Positions 27,697 through 39,247 are shown, counted from the stretch's first letter. The stretch: 64,000 nt of DNA from Bacillus marasmi (GCF_902168435.1 NZ_LR656175.1:27076-91075), one strand, 5' to 3'. Notes: generated by a model from the letters alone, not told the origin. A program made the numbers and translations.

Positions 27697-28554
27697 TTAC
27701 GCTTTGTTTGATGAACCAAATTCACGTATTTTGCCAATAACAGTTTCCTTGATCGCATCGCGTGCTGGACCTAAGTATTTACGAGGATCGTATTCATTAG
27801 GTTTAGCCGCCAATACTTCACGAACTACTTTCGCAGAAGCAATTTGGTTTTCTGTATTTACGTTAATTTTAGCTGTACCAAGTGATACAGATTTTTGAAT
27901 ATCCTTCAATGGAATACCAGTACCACCGTGAAGTACTAAAGGTACACCAGTAGCATTTCCGATTTCTTCCATTTCTTTAAAGCCTAATTTAGGTTCACCT
28001 TTGTAAGGACCGTGAACTGAGCCAAGTGCTGGTGCAAGGCAGTCGATACCTGTGCGTGTAACTAATTCAACGCACTCATCTTTATCAGCATAAATGATAC
28101 CCTCAGCAACAACATCGTCCTCTTGTCCGCCAACTGTTCCTAATTCCGCTTCAACAGAAACACCTTTTGCGTGAGCATACTCAACTACTTTAGTTGTAAT
28201 TTCGATGTTTTCTTCAAATGGATGATGAGATGCATCAATCATTACAGAAGTAAAGCCAGCGTCGATTGCTTCCTTACACTTTTCAAAGCTTGAACCATGG
28301 TCAAGGTGAATCGCAACAGGAACAGTAATGTTAAGGTCTTCTAGTAGACCTTCTACCATTTTTACAACTGTTTTGAAACCAGACATATAACGAGCTGCAC
28401 CTTCAGAAACACCAAGGATTACTGGTGACTTTTCTGCTTCTGCTGCTTGAAGAATGGCTTGTGTGAATTCTAGATTATTTAGGTTGAATTGACCAACAGC
28501 ATAGCCCTCTGCTTTTGCTTTTTTTAACATTTCCGTCATTGAAACTAAAGGCAT
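27697..28554 (-). CDS. fbaA: Class II fructose-bisphosphate aldolase
   Basis: Zinc-dependent cleavage of fructose-1,6-bisphosphate to DHAP and glyceraldehyde-3-phosphate. 285 residues, normal length. Motifs: [11 protein letters not shown] near residue 20, HLDHGSS near 82 (catalytic Asp and first zinc His), zinc-site [12 protein letters not shown] near 178, HGGTGIP near 208 and phosphate-binding KINVNTENQ near 231. GGAGGAAG precedes the ATG. Confidence 0.97.
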   Translation of the reverse strand: MPLVSMTEMLKKAKAEGYAVGQFNLNNLEFTQAILQAAEAEKSPVILGVSEGAARYMSGFKTVVKMVEGLLEDLNITVPVAIHLDHGSSFEKCKEAIDAGFTSVMIDASHHPFEENIEITTKVVEYAHAKGVSVEAELGTVGGQEDDVVAEGIIYADKDECVELVTRTGIDCLAPALGSVHGPYKGEPKLGFKEMEEIGNATGVPLVLHGGTGIPLKDIQKSVSLGTAKINVNTENQIASAKVVREVLAAKPNEYDPRKYLGPARDAIKETVIGKIREFGSSNKA

Positions 28555-28785
28555 TCTTTACTTCCTCCTTCTTGGTGATCGCAGTTACTTTTACATAAGC
28601 AATATTTCTTTTACAGGGTAACCTTCAAATCTCATGATTATGTATATTACTTTTGCCTATGATAAAAATCCATGCGACCTATCAAACTCCCTTTGTATAA
28701 TACCAAAAAGATTTTAGAATTGCTATGGTTCCGACATCGATTTACACTTTGTTCATAAAGCAAACGGTTACTTGTTTATTTTTGT

Positions 28786-28823
28786 AAAAAGAGCCCGAAA
28801 AATATAGATTTTTCAAGCTCTTA
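28786..28823 (-). terminator. spo0F terminator
   Basis: On the minus strand AAGAGCttGAAAAA pairs with TTTTTCggGCTCTT and ends in TTTTTAC. Confidence 0.8.
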
Positions 28824-28833
28824 TCGTAGCATA

Positions 28834-29205
28834 TTAATTTGAAGAAACAGGTATATATTTACGAACTGCCGCACGAATATCATCAATATCAAACGGCTTT
28901 GCAAAATGCGTTAATGCTCCTAAATCCTTCGCTTCTTGAATCATATCTAACTCGCCATATGCGGTCATAATGATGACGCGAATATCCGGTTCCACAACCT
29001 TCATGCGTTTTAAGATTTCAATTCCATCCATACCTGGAATTTTCATATCTAATAAAACTAAATCAGGAGTGTCTTTATTCACTATTTCTAGCGCTTGCAC
29101 ACCATTGGCTGCTTGGAAAGTTTGATAGCCTTCCTTTTGCAATACTTCATTGAGCAAAATACGAATCCCAAATTGGTCATCTACAATTAAAACCTTGCCT
29201 TTCAT
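28834..29205 (-). CDS. spo0F: Sporulation phosphorelay response regulator Spo0F
   Basis: Single-domain receiver that takes phosphate from the sporulation kinases and passes it to Spo0B. 123 residues with no output domain. Acidic pocket DD at 9-10, phosphoacceptor Asp53 in [12 protein letters not shown], Thr in [10 protein letters not shown] near 81 and Lys in HFAKPFD near 103. The sequence is nearly identical to B. subtilis Spo0F around the Spo0B-binding surface ([10 protein letters not shown]). The upstream region shows a sigma-H-like promoter and Spo0A boxes. Confidence 0.98.
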   Translation of the reverse strand: MKGKVLIVDDQFGIRILLNEVLQKEGYQTFQAANGVQALEIVNKDTPDLVLLDMKIPGMDGIEILKRMKVVEPDIRVIIMTAYGELDMIQEAKDLGALTHFAKPFDIDDIRAAVRKYIPVSSN

Positions 29206-29354
29206 GAGTCCACCCTCTTCATTTTTTATGCTTAACTTATTTTTGCTTTTTTATAAAAAATAATAATTATTCTCGTTGCCTTTGACCTTTGCCATCGGTT
29301 AGCATTTCTTAACCACACTAAACAATTATGGCATATTTCTTACCCAATTGTTAT

Positions 29355-29383
29355 ATTTCGATTATGATTGGATAATTTCCTTC
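29355..29383 (-). promoter_or_regulatory. Candidate sigma-H promoter of spo0F
   Basis: On the minus strand GAAGGAAAT, 12 bp, ATCGAAAT approximates the sigma-H consensus (RnAGGAWWW-N11/12-RnnGAAT) with one -10 mismatch. It lies about 150 bp upstream of spo0F. Confidence 0.5.
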
Positions 29384-29422
29384 CTAATCCCTTTTTCAAT
29401 ATTGTTTTTCTTGTAAATTTGT

Positions 29423-29451
29423 TTCGACAGATTTTTTGCCTTTTTGTCGAT
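29423..29451. promoter_or_regulatory. Spo0A boxes upstream of spo0F
   Basis: A perfect 0A box TGTCGAA on the minus strand (29429-29423) and a one-mismatch TGTCGAT on the plus strand (29445-29451), upstream of the candidate sigma-H promoter. Control of spo0F by Spo0A~P and sigma-H is known in B. subtilis. Confidence 0.5.
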
Positions 29452-29499
29452 TACTAATATAATTTGATATAGAAATTCACATTTGGAGGCGGCTTTTTC

Positions 29500-30024
29500 A
29501 TGTTAAAAATGTTTTCAACTCAATTATCTGGATTATTTAAAAAAATTCAAGAGGTAAATGAATTCTCGTTTGAAGATGGGGCCCGCTTGTTAGCTCAGGC
29601 TGTTGTTGGTGACGGGCATGTTTATATTTATGGTAATGGCGAGATGGCGGCGATGGCGGCGGAGGCGACTGAAGGTGCGGAGCCGCTCAAGTTTATCCGA
29701 AATTGGCGCGGAATTGAGGAAGTAACTAGCGCGGACCGAGTTGTTTTGTTTACACGGTATTCAAATGATGATGCTGCTCTCACAGTTGGACAGGAATTAT
29801 CTGAGCGCGGGATTCCGTTTGTGGTGGTTTGTACGGTTCTGGACGACGATTCCATTGGAAGTATTACCAGTTCGGCAGATGCGGTGATCGACTTGAAGCT
29901 TGAGCGTGGCTTAATCCCAGATGAAACAGGCAATCGGGTCGGGTATCCAGGCGCAATGGCTGGTTTATTTGCTTATTATGGCCTGCGCTTCACGTTAGAG
30001 GAAATTTTAGCGGACTATGAGTAG
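29500..30024 (+). CDS. ywjG: YwjG, DUF2529 family protein
   Basis: Conserved 174-residue protein in the ywjG position, between spo0F and pyrG and transcribed in the opposite direction to both. The sequence suggests a SIS-like sugar-isomerase fold: VYIYGNGEMAAMAAEA near residue 41, a segment VVLFTRYSNDDAA near 81, and VVVCTVLDDD near 109, but no full SIS signature. GGAGGCGG lies 7 nt before the ATG. Its function is unknown. Confidence 0.88.
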   Translation: MLKMFSTQLSGLFKKIQEVNEFSFEDGARLLAQAVVGDGHVYIYGNGEMAAMAAEATEGAEPLKFIRNWRGIEEVTSADRVVLFTRYSNDDAALTVGQELSERGIPFVVVCTVLDDDSIGSITSSADAVIDLKLERGLIPDETGNRVGYPGAMAGLFAYYGLRFTLEEILADYE

Positions 30025-30227
30025 GCTGAATTGTGCTATCTTTGGATTAAGATTCTTGAGTTAAGCAAAATTGATCAATTATAAGCGTTTTTCCTTAAAA
30101 ATTTATCTATTTTTTTAAATATTAAAAATTACAATGTAAAAATAAGCTGAAAACCAACAAAACAAACCGAAAATAAGCAAATTGAAAGAAATTCGAATGA
30201 ATTCTACTTTTAATTTAGAGGCAAAAA

Positions 30228-30420
30228 AATTATATGCTCGACTTTCGGGAATATATGCTCGGCTTTTCAAATTTTATGCTCGACTTTTCGGAATTTATGC
30301 TCGGCTTTCCGATTTTTATGCTCGACTTAAAAATTTCTATGCTCAGCTTTATCAATTTTTGCCCATAAAACAGCATATACGCTCAACTACGGAAGGAAAT
30401 GCTCGATAAAATCAAGTTAT
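30228..30420. repeat. 21-bp periodic array (TATGCTCGACTTTTCGGAATT)
   Basis: TATGCTC starts at 30233, 30254, 30275, 30296, 30317 and 30338, all steps 21 bp, with looser copies to 30420. It lies in the convergent gap between ywjG and pyrG. The open frame 30182-30409 is the array read as a 7-residue repeat (YARLFGI) and is not a credible gene. Confidence 0.92.
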
Positions 30421-30454
30421 GCTCGAACTCTTCAAATACTAACCATCTACAATA

Positions 30455-30494
30455 ATAAAACCTCGCCGCTTTCACAAAACGGCGAGGTTTTTTT
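30455..30494. terminator. Bidirectional terminator between ywjG and pyrG
   Basis: CCTCGCCG-11 nt-CGGCGAGG flanked by AAAA on the left and TTTTTTT on the right, placed between two converging genes. Confidence 0.9.
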
Positions 30495-30498
30495 ATAT

Positions 30499-32115
<1,617 letters not shown>

Positions 32116-32256
32116 TCATAGGTTAAGTTTGTACAATTTTTTAGCCTTTATTTAAAGACTTGCATCGCAATTTTAGTTGTGGGGTGAAGATCCTCTCTAT
32201 TTCAAAAATCAAAAAGAATGAAAGGATATGTATGATTTTTCTTTTATAAAAAAATA

Positions 32257-32292
32257 AAAAACGCTCCGCCTACCATAATGGTAAGGGAGCGT
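32257..32292 (-). promoter_or_regulatory. pyrG leader attenuator (CTP-sensing terminator)
   Basis: On the minus strand ACGCTCCC (from 32292) pairs with GGAGCGT and inner ACCAT pairs with ATGGT, followed by TTTTTTATTTTTTT. The 5' arm contains CTCCCTT, which could pair with extra Gs added at the transcript start when CTP is scarce, as shown for B. subtilis pyrG. Confidence 0.85.
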
Positions 32293-32331
32293 TGTAAGAA
32301 TCAAACTAACGTCGTCCTTTTTTAAGGAGCC

Positions 32332-32368
32332 CAAAAAGTATTCTACAAGCGCCTGTCGAAAAAGTCAA
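32332..32368 (-). promoter_or_regulatory. pyrG promoter and GGGCTCC transcription start
   Basis: On the minus strand TTGACT (32368-32363), 17-bp spacer, TAGAAT (32345-32340), 7 bp, then GGGCTCC starting at 32332. Three initiating Gs followed by C is the arrangement that allows reiterative G addition at low CTP. Confidence 0.85.
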
Positions 32369-32375
32369 GATAATA

Positions 32376-32532
32376 TCGAAAAGTGGAGGGCGCCTGGGTA
32401 TCGGCGACAGGCACAAGACGAGCCGGCTAGAAGGTTGCCTTTCGCCTTCTGGACGGATTGGCTTGTGCCCCCGAGCCGATGGCGCCCGGAACTAGACAAT
32501 CGAAAAGTGGAGGCGGCTTGCTCAGGGGCGAG
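32376..32532. repeat. Dispersed hairpin element, type I: one full and one truncated copy
   Basis: Full copy 32376-32498 runs from TCGAAAAGTGG to ACTAGACA with inner inverted arms (TATCGGCGACA/GAGCCGATGGCGCC type). A second copy starts at 32499 and breaks off near 32532. Its edge lies 8 bp from the pyrG -35 box. Confidence 0.8.
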
Positions 32533-32549
32533 TTTCACTATTGGAATCT

Positions 32550-32664
32550 TATGTTTAATCGCCGTTTTTCCAGTTTAATCGCCGAAATTTAGATTTAATC
32601 GCCGTTTTTTCAGTTTAATCGCTGAAATTTAGATTTAATCGCCGTTTTTACGATTTAATCGCCA
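32550..32664. repeat. 20-bp periodic array (TTTAATCGCCG)
   Basis: TTTAATCGCC starts at 32554, 32574, 32594, 32614, 32634 and 32654: steps exactly 20 bp. Two spacers alternate, GTTTTTCCAG-like and AAATTTAGA-like, so there is also a 40-bp period. It lies between the rpoE terminator and the pyrG promoter. Confidence 0.92.
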
Positions 32665-32685
32665 AAATGCATTTCAAGCAGCACG

Positions 32686-32718
32686 CAAAAAAGCGCTGGA
32701 CCATGCCCAGCGCTTTAC
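32686..32718 (-). terminator. rpoE terminator
   Basis: AAAGCGCTGG pairs with CCAGCGCTTT around a 7-nt loop and ends in TTTTTT on the minus strand. Confidence 0.88.
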
Positions 32719-32726
32719 AAAACATA

Positions 32727-33275
32727 TTATAAATTTTCGTCCTCGTCGTCGAGGTCTTCGTCATCGTCCAAATCATCATCTTCGTCTAGTTCAATTTCTT
32801 CGATATCATCGTCGTCATCATCGATATCTAGGTCATCGTCATCATCAATTTCTAAATCCTCGTCAAGGATATCGTCATCATCATCCAGTTCATCGATATC
32901 ATCGAAGCCAAGATCCTCGTCTTCTTCAACTTCATCGAAATCATCGAAGTCGTCCTCAACCACTTTCTTCGCCTTTTTCTTCTTCGTTTTCACTGGTGTA
33001 ATGATTTCTTCTTCGACTTGGTCAACTGGGTACCAAACGCGAAGACCCCAGCGATTTTCACCTAAACACAAAAAGCGTCCATCTATATTTAAATCTGTAT
33101 AAAATTGTGCAATTTTGCTCTTTACTTGCTCGTCATTGAGGTTTAAAACACTTTTAATTTCATCCATAATTTCTTGAAACGTAACCGCTTGCTTTCTTTC
33201 AGCTAATAATTCGTAAGCAACCTCAATAAAAGACATCTCTTGTAATTGCTCTTTTGAATACTGTTGAAGACCCAA
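32727..33275 (-). CDS. rpoE: DNA-directed RNA polymerase delta subunit
   Basis: Small Gram-positive RNA polymerase subunit that raises promoter selectivity and recycling. About 182 residues: N-terminal winged-helix domain (about 1-90) with [15 protein letters not shown] near 58, a Lys-rich stretch KTKKKKAKK near 98, then an almost purely Asp/Glu tail from about 107. A TTG at 33275 gives the family start MGLQQYS and has AAAGGAAG 8 nt upstream; the GTG at 33284 overlaps that site. Located next to pyrG, as in other Bacilli. Confidence 0.96.
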   Translation of the reverse strand: MGLQQYSKEQLQEMSFIEVAYELLAERKQAVTFQEIMDEIKSVLNLNDEQVKSKIAQFYTDLNIDGRFLCLGENRWGLRVWYPVDQVEEEIITPVKTKKKKAKKVVEDDFDDFDEVEEDEDLGFDDIDELDDDDDILDEDLEIDDDDDLDIDDDDDDIEEIELDEDDDLDDDEDLDDEDENL

Positions 33276-33376
33276 GTTCAGCACTTCCTTTCACTATTAA
33301 AACCCCTAACGGGAATATCCTCCAAAATACATATTCTTCATTATAAACAAATTCCTACCGTTTATGCTAGTTCTAT

Positions 33377-33583
33377 CTATCGTTCCTTCACTTTTTTCTC
33401 ATACTTAAGAGAATCATCGGTGCTCCCCTGACTACCTTTTGATTTTCGCAGCTGCCGATAGGCAATATAAAAGAGAAAAAGAGAGATAGCGAAGAACGGG
33501 ATTGCGCCTAGCTGTTTTGAATAAAGATAATAAGTTCCTATTGCTACTACTATAGCCAAAATCACATACATGACTTGTTTCAA
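33377..33583 (-). CDS. Small membrane protein, 68 aa, unknown
   Basis: Two hydrophobic segments (about residues 4-20 and 27-44) followed by a basic, Ser/Lys-rich tail, so a two-helix membrane protein with a charged tail. I do not recognise the family. A TTG at 33583 gives MKQVMYVILAIVV; other in-frame starts reach 33622, and no ribosome site is strong for any. It lies upstream of rpoE and ends before a good terminator at 33688, but that terminator is upstream of it, so it is probably monocistronic. Confidence 0.55.
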   Translation of the reverse strand: MKQVMYVILAIVVAIGTYYLYSKQLGAIPFFAISLFLFYIAYRQLRKSKGSQGSTDDSLKYEKKVKER

Positions 33584-33687
33584 GCGCACCACATCCAAAC
33601 AAAATATGTATAGGTCAAGCAATGCTTTAACTTCATAAATAAGAAAAAAGCCACGCCCTTAATTTTGATTATATTAGAAAAAATCAA

Positions 33688-33722
33688 ATAAAAATAGGTC
33701 TGAACGTGTCAGACCTATTTCT
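33688..33722. terminator. Terminator after icmF
   Basis: AAATAGGTCTGA pairs with TCAGACCTATTT around a 5-nt loop, with T-rich tracts on both sides; on the minus strand it follows icmF and the two type I elements. Confidence 0.85.
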
Positions 33723-33737
33723 TTTATGAGAAAAATA

Positions 33738-33980
33738 TGTCTAGCTGCAGGCACCATCGGCTCGAGGTCATAAGTCAATCAGTCCAAAAGGTAAAAACCA
33801 ACCTTTCGGCCTGCTCGCCTTATGCTTGTCGCCGATAAGCGGGCGCCTTCCGCTTTTCGTTCTGTCTAGCTGCGGGGGCTAGGAGCTCGAGGTCATAAGC
33901 CAAATCACTCCAGAGACTAACGTCTCTTGCGTGATTCGTCTTATGCCTGTCGCTCCTGAGCAAGCCCCTTCCGCTTTTCG
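33738..33980. repeat. Dispersed hairpin element, type I: two tandem copies
   Basis: Copies at 33738-33860 and 33863-33980, each from TGTCTAGCTGC to CCGCTTTTCG, in direct orientation with a 2-bp join. The second copy is a diverged subtype (CGGGGGCTAGGAGC... and CTGTCGCTCCTGAGC). They begin a few bases after the icmF stop. An open frame through them (33820-34041) is not a gene. Confidence 0.85.
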
Positions 33981-33982
33981 TT

Positions 33983-36900
33983 CTACATATTTCGACGATA
34001 TTGGCCGCCGACTTTGTATAGGGCTTGCGTGATTTGACCAAGACTTGCCACTTTAACTGTTTCCATTAGCTCTTCGAAGACGTTTCCTCCTTCAATAGCC
34101 ACTTGTTGTAAGCGAGCTAGTGCAGCATCTAACTGATCCTGATGCTTAGCTTGGAATGCTCTTAAGTTTGTGATTTGTAGTTCTTTTTCTTCATTGGATG
34201 CACGAGCAACTTCCATGTTGTTGATGTCATCTTGTGAAGCTGGGTTCGGATTTAGGTAAGTGTTAACACCGATAATTGGAAGCTCACCTGTATGCTTCTT
34301 CATTTCATAAAGCATTGATTCGTCTTGGATTTTTCCACGTTGGTATTGAGTTTCCATTGAACCAAGTACCCCGCCGCGGTCATCCATGCGCTCAAACTCT
34401 TTCAGAACTGCTTCTTCCACTAGGTCAGTTAACTCTTCAACAATGAATGAGCCCTGAAGTGGATTTTCATTTTTCGATAAACCTTGCTCCTTCGTAATAA
34501 TCATTTGAATCGCCATTGCGCGACGCACTGATTCTTCAGTTGGAGTTGTAATAGCTTCATCGTAAGCGTTTGTATGAAGTGAATTACAGTTATCCTGTAA
34601 AGCCATTAACGCTTGAAGCGTCGTACGAATATCGTTAAAGTCAATCTCTTGAGCATGTAATGAACGTCCAGAAGTTTGAACATGGTACTTCAGCTTCTGG
34701 CTGCGGTCATTTGCACCGTATTTATCGCGCATTGTCGTCGACCAAATACGACGAGCCACACGGCCGATAACAGTATACTCAGGATCAAGACCATTTGAGA
34801 AAAAGTAAGATAGATTTGGTGCAAAGTCATCGATGTTCATACCACGGCTTAAATAGTACTCAACGAAAGTGAATCCATTTGCAAGCGTGAAAGCAAGCTG
34901 TGAAATTGGGTTCGCGCCCGCTTCAGCAATGTGGTAGCCTGAAATCGATACTGAATAGTAATTACGTACTTGATGGTCGATAAAGTATTGTTGAATATCG
35001 CCCATCATGCGCAGTGCAAATTCTGTTGAGAAGATACAAGTGTTTTGTCCTTGGTCTTCTTTTAAGATATCCGCCTGTACTGTACCACGAACAGTTTGCA
35101 ATGTTTGCTCTTTAACTTCTGCTAATTCAGCCTCAGTAAGCGCACGACCTAGCTCAGCCTCTTTACGCTCAACCTGTTGAGCAATTGCTGTGTTCATGAA
35201 CATTGCTAAGATGATTGGTGCTGGACCATTGATTGTCATCGATACAGATGTTGCAGGGTGGCATAAGTCAAAGCCTGCATATAGCTTCTTCATGTCATCT
35301 AATGTACAAACGTTTACGCCACTCTCACCGATTTTACCGAAAATGTCCGGACGGTGATCTGGGTCTTCGCCGTAAAGTGTTACAGAGTCGAATGCCGTAC
35401 TTAAACGTTTCGCAGTATCATCCTTTGATAAATAGTGGAAACGACGGTTTGTACGCTCTGGAGTTCCTTCACCAGCGAATTGACGCTTCGGATCTTCACC
35501 TTCACGCTTGAACGGGAATACCCCTGCAGTATAAGGGAATTCACCTGGAACGTTTTCACGGTATACCCAGCTTAAGATTTCGCCGTATTCTTTATATCTT
35601 GGTAATGCCACTTTCGGAATGTCTGTGCCAGAAAGTGATTTTGTTTTTAAAATCGTTACGATTTCCTTATCACGAATCTTCGTTACAAACTTATCAGCTG
35701 CATACTTTGCTTTCTTTGCTTCCCAAGTATCTAAGATTTGTTTTGATTCACGAGTTAACTTCGTTTCTGTATCAGCCTTAAGGGCTTCTAATGATGCAAG
35801 CACTTCTGGATTAGCTTCTTTTTCTTTAACTGCTTCAATAGCGCCTTCCAATTGGAACAAGCGGCGAGCAACTGCGACTTGATCCATCGCTTTTTTGTGA
35901 TAGCCACGAACAGTATCTGTGATTTCACGCAAGTAGTAGCGACGATCATTAGGGATAATAATGTTTTGCTTTTCTACCTTAGCTTCTTTAGAGAAAGTTG
36001 TTGTCCAATCAGTGCCTGCTTTTTCATTAATTGTTTCAATTAATGCTGCAAACAGTGCGTTTGTACCTTTATCATTGAATTGGCTCGCAATAGTTCCAAA
36101 AACTGGCATTTCCGAATAATCACGGTCAAACAATTCACGACTGCGTTGATATTGCTTTTGAACTTGACGAAGCGCATCCTCAGAGCCTTTACGCTCAAAT
36201 TTGTTGATTACAACTAGGTCAGCGTAGTCAATCATATCGATTTTTTCAAGCTGTGATGGTGCACCGAATTCGCTTGTCATAACGTAAAGTGCTACGTCAC
36301 AAATTTCAGCGATTTCTGCATCACCTTGACCGATACCACTTGTTTCAACAACAACAAGATCAAATCCAGCTGCTTTTACAACCGAAATAGCATCTTTAAT
36401 TGCTAATGAAAGCTCACTTTTTGAATGACGAGTTGCTAAGCTTCTCATGTAAACGCGTGAATCGAAAATCGCATTCATGCGAATCCGGTCACCAAGTAGC
36501 GCGCCACCCGTTTTTTGTTTAGTCGGGTCAACGGATAAAATCGCAACACGCTTCTCAGGAATCTCATTCAAGAAACGACGGATCAATTCATCCGTTAATG
36601 AGCTTTTACCTGCTCCACCAGTTCCTGTGATTCCGACAACAGGTACTGTTTTTTGAAGCGTTTTGATTTCTTCTAAAACAGACTCAGCAGCTGCTGCAGC
36701 TTCTGTTCCTGCTTCTACATGCTGTTCAGCAAGAGTGATTAATTTTGCAATGGAGTTTGTATCGCCAGTTGGGAGTTGTTTGATTGCTTCTGCAGTATTT
36801 TGATCAACAGTTGAAAAATCACTCTTTTCAAGCATATCATTGATCATACCTTGTAAACCTAGGTTACGGCCATCATCTGGAGAATAGATTGCGGCGATAC

Positions 36901-37249
36901 CATATTCTTGAAGTTCATCGATTTCTTTTGGCAGGATAACACCACCGCCACCGCCAAAAATACGGATATGTGAAGCGCCTTTTTCTTTTAAAAGGTCATA
37001 CATGTATTTAAAATATTCAACGTGTCCACCTTGATAGGAAGAAATGGCAATCCCCTGGGCATCCTCTTGAATCGCTGCATTTACTACCTCTTCAACTGAA
37101 CGGTTATGTCCAAGGTGAATAACTTCTGCACCACTGCCTTGAAGAATTCGACGCATGATGTTAATGGAAGCATCATGACCATCAAACAAACTGGATGCGG
37201 TTACAAATCTAATATGGTGTTTTGGCTTATAAGTTAAAGTTGCACTCAT
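33983..37249 (-). CDS. icmF: Fused isobutyryl-CoA mutase with GTPase chaperone domain
   Basis: Adenosylcobalamin enzyme interconverting isobutyryl-CoA and n-butyryl-CoA (related activity on pivalyl-/isovaleryl-CoA is known). 1088 residues in the IcmF order: B12-binding domain (about 10-145) with [12 protein letters not shown] near 23 and the GGGGG loop near 100; MeaI-type G-domain (about 200-420) with P-loop [10 protein letters not shown] near 208 and NKFE near 350; linker; and the substrate-binding TIM barrel (about 560-1088) with [10 protein letters not shown]. It overlaps the TetR gene by 4 bp (ATGA), so the two are translationally coupled. It connects valine-derived acyl-CoA to the beta-oxidation genes upstream. 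Confidence 0.95.
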   Translation of the reverse strand: MSATLTYKPKHHIRFVTASSLFDGHDASINIMRRILQGSGAEVIHLGHNRSVEEVVNAAIQEDAQGIAISSYQGGHVEYFKYMYDLLKEKGASHIRIFGGGGGVILPKEIDELQEYGIAAIYSPDDGRNLGLQGMINDMLEKSDFSTVDQNTAEAIKQLPTGDTNSIAKLITLAEQHVEAGTEAAAAAESVLEEIKTLQKTVPVVGITGTGGAGKSSLTDELIRRFLNEIPEKRVAILSVDPTKQKTGGALLGDRIRMNAIFDSRVYMRSLATRHSKSELSLAIKDAISVVKAAGFDLVVVETSGIGQGDAEIAEICDVALYVMTSEFGAPSQLEKIDMIDYADLVVINKFERKGSEDALRQVQKQYQRSRELFDRDYSEMPVFGTIASQFNDKGTNALFAALIETINEKAGTDWTTTFSKEAKVEKQNIIIPNDRRYYLREITDTVRGYHKKAMDQVAVARRLFQLEGAIEAVKEKEANPEVLASLEALKADTETKLTRESKQILDTWEAKKAKYAADKFVTKIRDKEIVTILKTKSLSGTDIPKVALPRYKEYGEILSWVYRENVPGEFPYTAGVFPFKREGEDPKRQFAGEGTPERTNRRFHYLSKDDTAKRLSTAFDSVTLYGEDPDHRPDIFGKIGESGVNVCTLDDMKKLYAGFDLCHPATSVSMTINGPAPIILAMFMNTAIAQQVERKEAELGRALTEAELAEVKEQTLQTVRGTVQADILKEDQGQNTCIFSTEFALRMMGDIQQYFIDHQVRNYYSVSISGYHIAEAGANPISQLAFTLANGFTFVEYYLSRGMNIDDFAPNLSYFFSNGLDPEYTVIGRVARRIWSTTMRDKYGANDRSQKLKYHVQTSGRSLHAQEIDFNDIRTTLQALMALQDNCNSLHTNAYDEAITTPTEESVRRAMAIQMIITKEQGLSKNENPLQGSFIVEELTDLVEEAVLKEFERMDDRGGVLGSMETQYQRGKIQDESMLYEMKKHTGELPIIGVNTYLNPNPASQDDINNMEVARASNEEKELQITNLRAFQAKHQDQLDAALARLQQVAIEGGNVFEELMETVKVASLGQITQALYKVGGQYRRNM

Positions 37250-37896
37250 TTTTTCCCCTCCGGTTCTTTAGTGATATATCCTTTTAATCCTTCAAAAATC
37301 CAATCTGTTTGCATTTTAATATAATCCTCAAGATTATATTGTTTTTGGATCGACCAGCGCCGAAATCCCCACATCTGGCCTTGGACCACAATGTTATGGG
37401 CTAACAGATTTACCTCTTGTGGTGTCATGTTCAGTTCCCCATTTTCAACAACTAGCCCAATGACATCCTCAAGCATCGAGACCATCCCGATTTCTTTCTT
37501 TAATACATAGGGCAAGGCATCCTTTGAAAGCGATTTGGCTTCCTGGTACATGACCAGTACTTCTTCTTGCACGCCATCCATAATCCGGAAGAAATTTTCG
37601 ATACCATGTCGCAGGCTTTCAAGAGTGCCTTGGTGTGATGCCAAGTCCCTTTGCAATTTATCTTGAACTTCATCGTAAATATTGTCACAGACAAGGTACA
37701 AAATATCTTCCTTTGACCTGATATATTCATATAGGGTGCCTATGCTAAATCCGGCTTCCCTGGCAATTTCTCTTGTCGTGGTTCGGTGGAAACCTTTTTC
37801 TTTAAAAAGAGCAACAGCGCTTTTTATCATTTGGTTCCGCCTTATTTTAACAAGACGTTCATCCTTCACAGATGCATGCACTTCACGCTTTTTCAC
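37246..37896 (-). CDS. TetR-family regulator of acyl-CoA catabolism (FadR-like)
   Basis: 216-residue repressor: N-terminal TetR helix-turn-helix (about 20-66) with [33 protein letters not shown]-type sequence, and an all-helical ligand domain. The start is GTG with GGTGG 4 nt upstream. It lies between an acyl-CoA dehydrogenase gene and icmF. B. subtilis FadR is a TetR protein that responds to long-chain acyl-CoA, and TGAAYG-N2-CRTTCA-like palindromes occur at the fadF promoter (45652) and, more weakly, before the thiolase (43108); it is the natural candidate to bind them. Confidence 0.85.
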   Translation of the reverse strand: MKKREVHASVKDERLVKIRRNQMIKSAVALFKEKGFHRTTTREIAREAGFSIGTLYEYIRSKEDILYLVCDNIYDEVQDKLQRDLASHQGTLESLRHGIENFFRIMDGVQEEVLVMYQEAKSLSKDALPYVLKKEIGMVSMLEDVIGLVVENGELNMTPQEVNLLAHNIVVQGQMWGFRRWSIQKQYNLEDYIKMQTDWIFEGLKGYITKEPEGKK

Positions 37897-37989
37897 GATT
37901 CCACCGCCTATTCACCGTCCTATGCAGTTTTGAGTTGGGGGCTGTGAGTTAGTTTCTATGTGTGTGACCCCATTTAAGATGTTAGACGC

Positions 37990-38096
37990 ACTCCATGAAA
38001 CACTTTCTCGAGTTTTGAACTCGGTTTTGTTTCATAGAGGTCCTCTACGGAACACTTCTTGAGCTTTTATCCCAATCTTTGTCCCATAGAGGAGGT
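37990..38096. repeat. 52-bp repeat, family A variant, two units
   Basis: AACACTT at 37999 and 38051, and CATAGAGG at 38033 and 38085: both steps 52 bp. The hairpin CATAGAGg-t-cCTCTAcG followed by GAACACTT is a variant of the family A unit of 9534-9850. It lies between the acyl-CoA dehydrogenase and the TetR gene. Confidence 0.75.
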
Positions 38097-38107
38097 TTAT
38101 ATTGTTA

Positions 38108-39247
38108 TTACTTCGTTACCATACGAGAAATTACTAGACGTTGAATTTCTTGAGTTCCTTCGTAGATTTGAGTGATTTTTGCATCACGCATGAAACGCTC
38201 TACTGGGTAATCTTTTGTATAGCCGTAGCCACCAAAGATTTGAACTGCGTCAGTTGTAACTTTCATTGCAGTGTCACCTGCGAATAGTTTAGACATTGCA
38301 GATTCTTTACCATATGGAAGACCTTTAGATTCCAACCATGCAGCTTGGTAAGTTAATAGTCTTGAAGCTTCAACGCTAGTTGCCATGTCAGCTAATTTGA
38401 AGCCAACACCTTGTTGCAATGCGATAGGCTTACCGAATTGAACGCGCTCTTTCGCGTAATCGATTGCTGCATCTAAAGCACCTTGAGCAATACCTACAGC
38501 TTGAGCTGCGATACCGTTACGGCCGCCATCAAGAGTCATCATTGCGATTTTGAAGCCTTCACCTTCTTGACCAAGTAGGTTTTCTGCTGGCACGCGGCAC
38601 TCTTCGAAAATGATTTCAGTTGTAGGTGATGAACGAATGCCTAATTTCTTTTCCTTCTTACCTACTGAGAAGCCTTCGAATCCAGCTTCAACGATGAATG
38701 CGCTTGTGCCTTTTGTTTTGTTTTCTGGATCTGTTAATGCGAATACAACATAGATATCAGCTACTCCACCGTTTGTGATGAAGATTTTTGAACCGTTTAA
38801 TACGTAGTGATCGCCTTCACGACGAGCAGTAGTTCTCATACCGCCTGCATCAGAACCGCTGCCTGGCTCAGTTAAGCCGTAACCACCGATACTTTTACCT
38901 TCTGCCATTGGGCGTAGGTATTTTTGTTTTTGTTCTTCGTTACCGAATTTGAAGATTGGCCATCCAGCTAATGAAGTGTGAGCTGAAAGTGTAACCCCAG
39001 TTGAAGCACATACGCGAGATAGTTCTTCAACAGCGATACAATATGCAAGGTAGTCACTACCGATTCCGCCATATTGTTCTGGCCAAGGAATACCAGTTAA
39101 GCCTAGTTCAGCCATTTTGTCGAAAATTTCACGATCAAAGCGCTCGTTTTCATCGCGTTCTGCAGCACTTGGAGCTACCTCGTTGCGAGCAAAGTCGCGT
39201 ACCATTTTACGAATCATTTCATGTTCTTCAGTTAATTGGAAGTTCAT
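38108..39247 (-). CDS. Acyl-CoA dehydrogenase (AcdA-like)
   Basis: FAD enzyme introducing the alpha-beta double bond in acyl-CoA. 379 residues. FAD/substrate motifs: [12 protein letters not shown] near 125, [17 protein letters not shown] near 150, QVFGGYG-type [20 protein letters not shown] near 335, and catalytic Glu in [12 protein letters not shown] near 363. Electrons would go through EtfAB to FadF. AAGGGGATG lies upstream of the ATG. It is separated from the next dehydrogenase by a dispersed repeat element. Chain-length specificity (short or branched) cannot be read from the sequence. Confidence 0.93.
   Translation of the reverse strand: MNFQLTEEHEMIRKMVRDFARNEVAPSAAERDENERFDREIFDKMAELGLTGIPWPEQYGGIGSDYLAYCIAVEELSRVCASTGVTLSAHTSLAGWPIFKFGNEEQKQKYLRPMAEGKSIGGYGLTEPGSGSDAGGMRTTARREGDHYVLNGSKIFITNGGVADIYVVFALTDPENKTKGTSAFIVEAGFEGFSVGKKEKKLGIRSSPTTEIIFEECRVPAENLLGQEGEGFKIAMMTLDGGRNGIAAQAVGIAQGALDAAIDYAKERVQFGKPIALQQGVGFKLADMATSVEASRLLTYQAAWLESKGLPYGKESAMSKLFAGDTAMKVTTDAVQIFGGYGYTKDYPVERFMRDAKITQIYEGTQEIQRLVISRMVTK

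Noticed and set aside
30182-30409. ORF encoding a 7-residue repeat protein (YARLFGI type)
   Set aside because: It is a 21-bp DNA array read in frame; no convincing start context, and equivalent arrays elsewhere are not consistently open.
33820-34041. Small ORF overlapping the icmF 3' end
   Set aside because: It covers two dispersed hairpin elements and the antisense-frame end of icmF; no ribosome site.
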